Below are positions 62,037-64,000 of a DNA stretch of 64,000 bases, one piece after another. A program made the translations under genes and the position numbers. Position 1 is the stretch's first letter; the number at the start of each line of letters is the position of its first letter. Under the pieces are notes generated by a model that saw nothing but the letters and a program-made list of their open reading frames with translations, had not been told where the DNA came from and did not search any database. The DNA comes from Pontiellaceae bacterium B12219 (GTDB lineage: Bacteria > Verrucomicrobiota > Kiritimatiellia > Kiritimatiellales > Pontiellaceae), in the NCBI GenBank assembly GCA_029432795.1, contig JARNMJ010000013.1, forward strand, positions 1-64,000, read 5' to 3'.

Positions 62037-64000
62037 ATGTATAGGAAGAATAAATTTTTAGTATTTATAATGGGTGCATCACTGGCAGTGCAATTGCCGC
62101 TTGCTTTAGCACAGGATAACCAACAGCAGCGTCGGCGGCCGGGAGGAGGCCCTCCCCCTGATGAAGCAGTAGAGGAACGTTCAGCATCAACTAATTCCTC
62201 CAATTCCAATACCGGGCCTAATCAGCTGTTGAACAGCACGGTCTCGCGCGATGCCTCCGGCTCACAGGTTGCGGTTAACTGGGAGAATATCACGCTTAAA
62301 GATTGTATTGAGGTGCTCTGTCGCGACCTAGGTATGGAGTTCATCATTTCCCCCTCAGTCAACGTTACTCAGGAAATCAGCATTCGTGCCGGCAACGTCA
62401 CGGAATGGGATCGCGAAGACAAACTCGAAATGTTTGATGCCATTCTCGAAACTGCCGGAGTGCAGCGCATCGAACGCGGCCGAGTCTGGGTTTTTTCCCC
62501 TTCCGATATCCGACCGATCATCAAAGCCGGCTCAGAAACGGATTATTCCGATGGCAAACCGATCATCGGTGTCATTGAGCTCGAAAATATTGATGCCTCC
62601 GCCGCCCAGACTTTTCTGAATAACTTCACCGGCAAGCCGCAGCGAATTTTCGGGATGGAAAACTCCAATATCCTGATTGCACTCGGCACTCAGGCCTGGC
62701 TCCAGCAAATGCAGGAGTTGCTGAATATCGTCGACGTTCCCTCTTCCATTCTGGTTCAGCATGTATTGGAACAGGCGGATGCTACGGACGTTGCAGAAGA
62801 GTTATCGAATCTGTTTTACCGTCGTACCGGATATGACGGCACCGCTGTCCAGTTTTTTGCCATTGCCCGCCTGAATATGGTAATTGCACATAATGCAACT
62901 CAGGCAATGGTTCCGGAAATCAAGCACTGGGTTCAGATGCTCGACCGGGCCGACGGCACCAACGAGCGGGTCACCAAAATCTACCGCCTGAAAGTCGTGG
63001 AGGCTGAAACCATCGGTCAAACTCTGAACGATCTTTACTCCAGCCTCTATGCCCAATCGCAGGAAAAAGAGCAGGAACTCGGCAAAACCTCGACTAAACC
63101 CAACACCAAAAATGCGAATTCCTCGAATAACAACAATAAGAATGGCAATAAGACGAAAGCCGATGCGCAACCGGCATCTAACACTGCTCAGAACACCGCC
63201 GCTCTTGGAGGCGATGCGCCGGGCATGTCGGTTGATGAAGAGGTGATTATTCTTTCGGATGAAGAAACCAATACGCTCATCGTCAATGCGCCGGCGAGTA
63301 TGCATAAGGAAATTGCCAAGACGATCGATGAACTCGACCGCTCACGCCGTCAGGTACTCATTGAAACTGTACTCGTCGAAGTTACGCTCGATGAATCGCT
63401 CGACCTCGGTATTGAATGGGCCGTATTCGGGTCGGATTCTTCTGCCGCACAGTTAAGCGGTCTGGACTTGAATACCTTTGGACCCCTCGGCGAACCAATC
63501 ACCACGGCGAGTTCGGGATTCACCTATTTGTTGAATGCCAATGAGAAAGCCATGGCCCTGATTCATGCCGCGCAGGATGACGACCGTCTCCAGGTTCTTT
63601 CATCGCCAACGGTGCTCACGCGCGATGGTATGGAGGCGGAAGTTTCCTTTGGTAAAGAAGTTCCGGTTCAGCAGAGCAGCATCAGCGAATCCGGCACTGA
63701 AAATTTTTACTATGAGTACCGCGATGCAAAAATAACTCTCTTGGTTACTCCGAAAATCGACGACAACCGAATGGTTACCCTCGATCTCGAACAGACGATC
63801 CGGGCTCTCGATGCAGATTCTTCAAATGATGATGCGCCCACCTTTTACACGCGTGAAATTCGTTCCAATCTGCAGGTGGATGATGGACAGACACTCATTC
63901 TTGGCGGCTTGATTGAGCGGACTGACCAGAAAGTGCAGACCGGCATACCGATTCTCAGCCAGCTTCCGGTCATCGGCTGGGTTTTCGGTCGTACGCGAAC
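62037..64000 (+). CDS. gspD: Type II secretion secretin (GspD-like), cut at the right edge
   Basis: About 654 residues are visible, with no stop before the window end. A signal peptide (RKNKFLVFIMGASLAVQLPLALA) is followed by a Pro/Arg-rich linker, an N0 domain (about 70-140: WENITLKDCIEVLCRDLGMEFIISPSVN), N1-N3 repeats, and a low-complexity Asn/Lys loop (about 350-380). Then comes the secretin core with FGKEVPVQQ, KITLLVTPKIDD and LILGGLIERT. It forms the outer-membrane channel of a type II or type IV pilus-like system. In-frame ATGs at 61977 and 61986 overlap or follow the terminator closely; 62037 fits the signal peptide best. Confidence 0.9.
   Translation, partial: MYRKNKFLVFIMGASLAVQLPLALAQDNQQQRRRPGGGPPPDEAVEERSASTNSSNSNTGPNQLLNSTVSRDASGSQVAVNWENITLKDCIEVLCRDLGMEFIISPSVNVTQEISIRAGNVTEWDREDKLEMFDAILETAGVQRIERGRVWVFSPSDIRPIIKAGSETDYSDGKPIIGVIELENIDASAAQTFLNNFTGKPQRIFGMENSNILIALGTQAWLQQMQELLNIVDVPSSILVQHVLEQADATDVAEELSNLFYRRTGYDGTAVQFFAIARLNMVIAHNATQAMVPEIKHWVQMLDRADGTNERVTKIYRLKVVEAETIGQTLNDLYSSLYAQSQEKEQELGKTSTKPNTKNANSSNNNNKNGNKTKADAQPASNTAQNTAALGGDAPGMSVDEEVIILSDEETNTLIVNAPASMHKEIAKTIDELDRSRRQVLIETVLVEVTLDESLDLGIEWAVFGSDSSAAQLSGLDLNTFGPLGEPITTASSGFTYLLNANEKAMALIHAAQDDDRLQVLSSPTVLTRDGMEAEVSFGKEVPVQQSSISESGTENFYYEYRDAKITLLVTPKIDDNRMVTLDLEQTIRALDADSSNDDAPTFYTREIRSNLQVDDGQTLILGGLIERTDQKVQTGIPILSQLPVIGWVFGRTR

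Overview
The window reads as a piece of a chromosome, including the replication-origin region, from a bacterium of the Verrucomicrobiota/Kiritimatiellota side of the PVC group. This is an inference. It rests on a pilin-like C-terminal domain fused to a large exported protein, an exported Gfo/Idh/MocA oxidoreductase beside ThuA and multihaem cytochrome genes, a Minf_1886-type protein, and overall mid-range G+C. No rRNA, CRISPR array, prophage or insertion sequence was recognised.

Layout. 1-5 kb: an exported protein with a pilin-like tail, then a minus-strand operon (metallophosphoesterase, DmeF-type metal exporter, membrane protein, NodB deacetylase). 5-16 kb: a PAS-AraC regulator divergent from a sugar-catabolism cluster (MFS permease, Gfo/Idh/MocA oxidoreductase, TIM-barrel epimerase, ThuA protein), followed by an exported oxidoreductase translationally coupled to a seven-haem membrane cytochrome, a nuclease-like gene framed by inverted repeats, and apbE. 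16-18.6 kb: a small exported sugar-binding-like protein and an Agl23-type membrane protein. 18.7-24.2 kb: xylose operon (xylB-xylA-sugar porter) with a divergent AraC regulator. 24-31 kb: PAS protein, AEC transporter, SdiA-regulated-like protein, membrane pyrophosphatase, family 2 glycosyltransferase. 31-36 kb: operon with folP and the cyclic-di-AMP genes cdaA-cdaR. 36-45 kb: tRNA-Lys, mnmG carrying two parS sites, tRNA-Gln, dnaN and dnaA with an origin-like spacer. 45-49 kb: M24 peptidase, Spy-like protein, a TonB-like-anchored PA14-like protein, HIT protein. 49.7-61.8 kb: a complete urea system behind a sigma-54 promoter: UrtABCDE importer, a porin-like protein, a UreAB fusion, UreC, UreF, His-rich UreG, UreH-type nickel permease and UreD. 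62 kb to the edge: a type II secretion secretin, cut by the window.

The strongest non-gene signal is a dispersed palindrome, TTCCAR-N3-YTGGAA. I count 27 exact TTCCA-N5-TGGAA copies by eye, against about 0.06 expected by chance for that ten-base pattern in 64 kb. It lies inside genes in all three reading frames and between genes, so it appears to be kept as DNA and not as peptide. One copy replaces a zinc-ligand histidine codon in the deacetylase. Other notable signals are a shared direct-repeat operator TGTACAA-N16-TACAAGAC at three promoters, two parS sites in an extra segment of mnmG, and a 20-bp inverted-repeat pair bracketing a lone GxxExxY-like gene.
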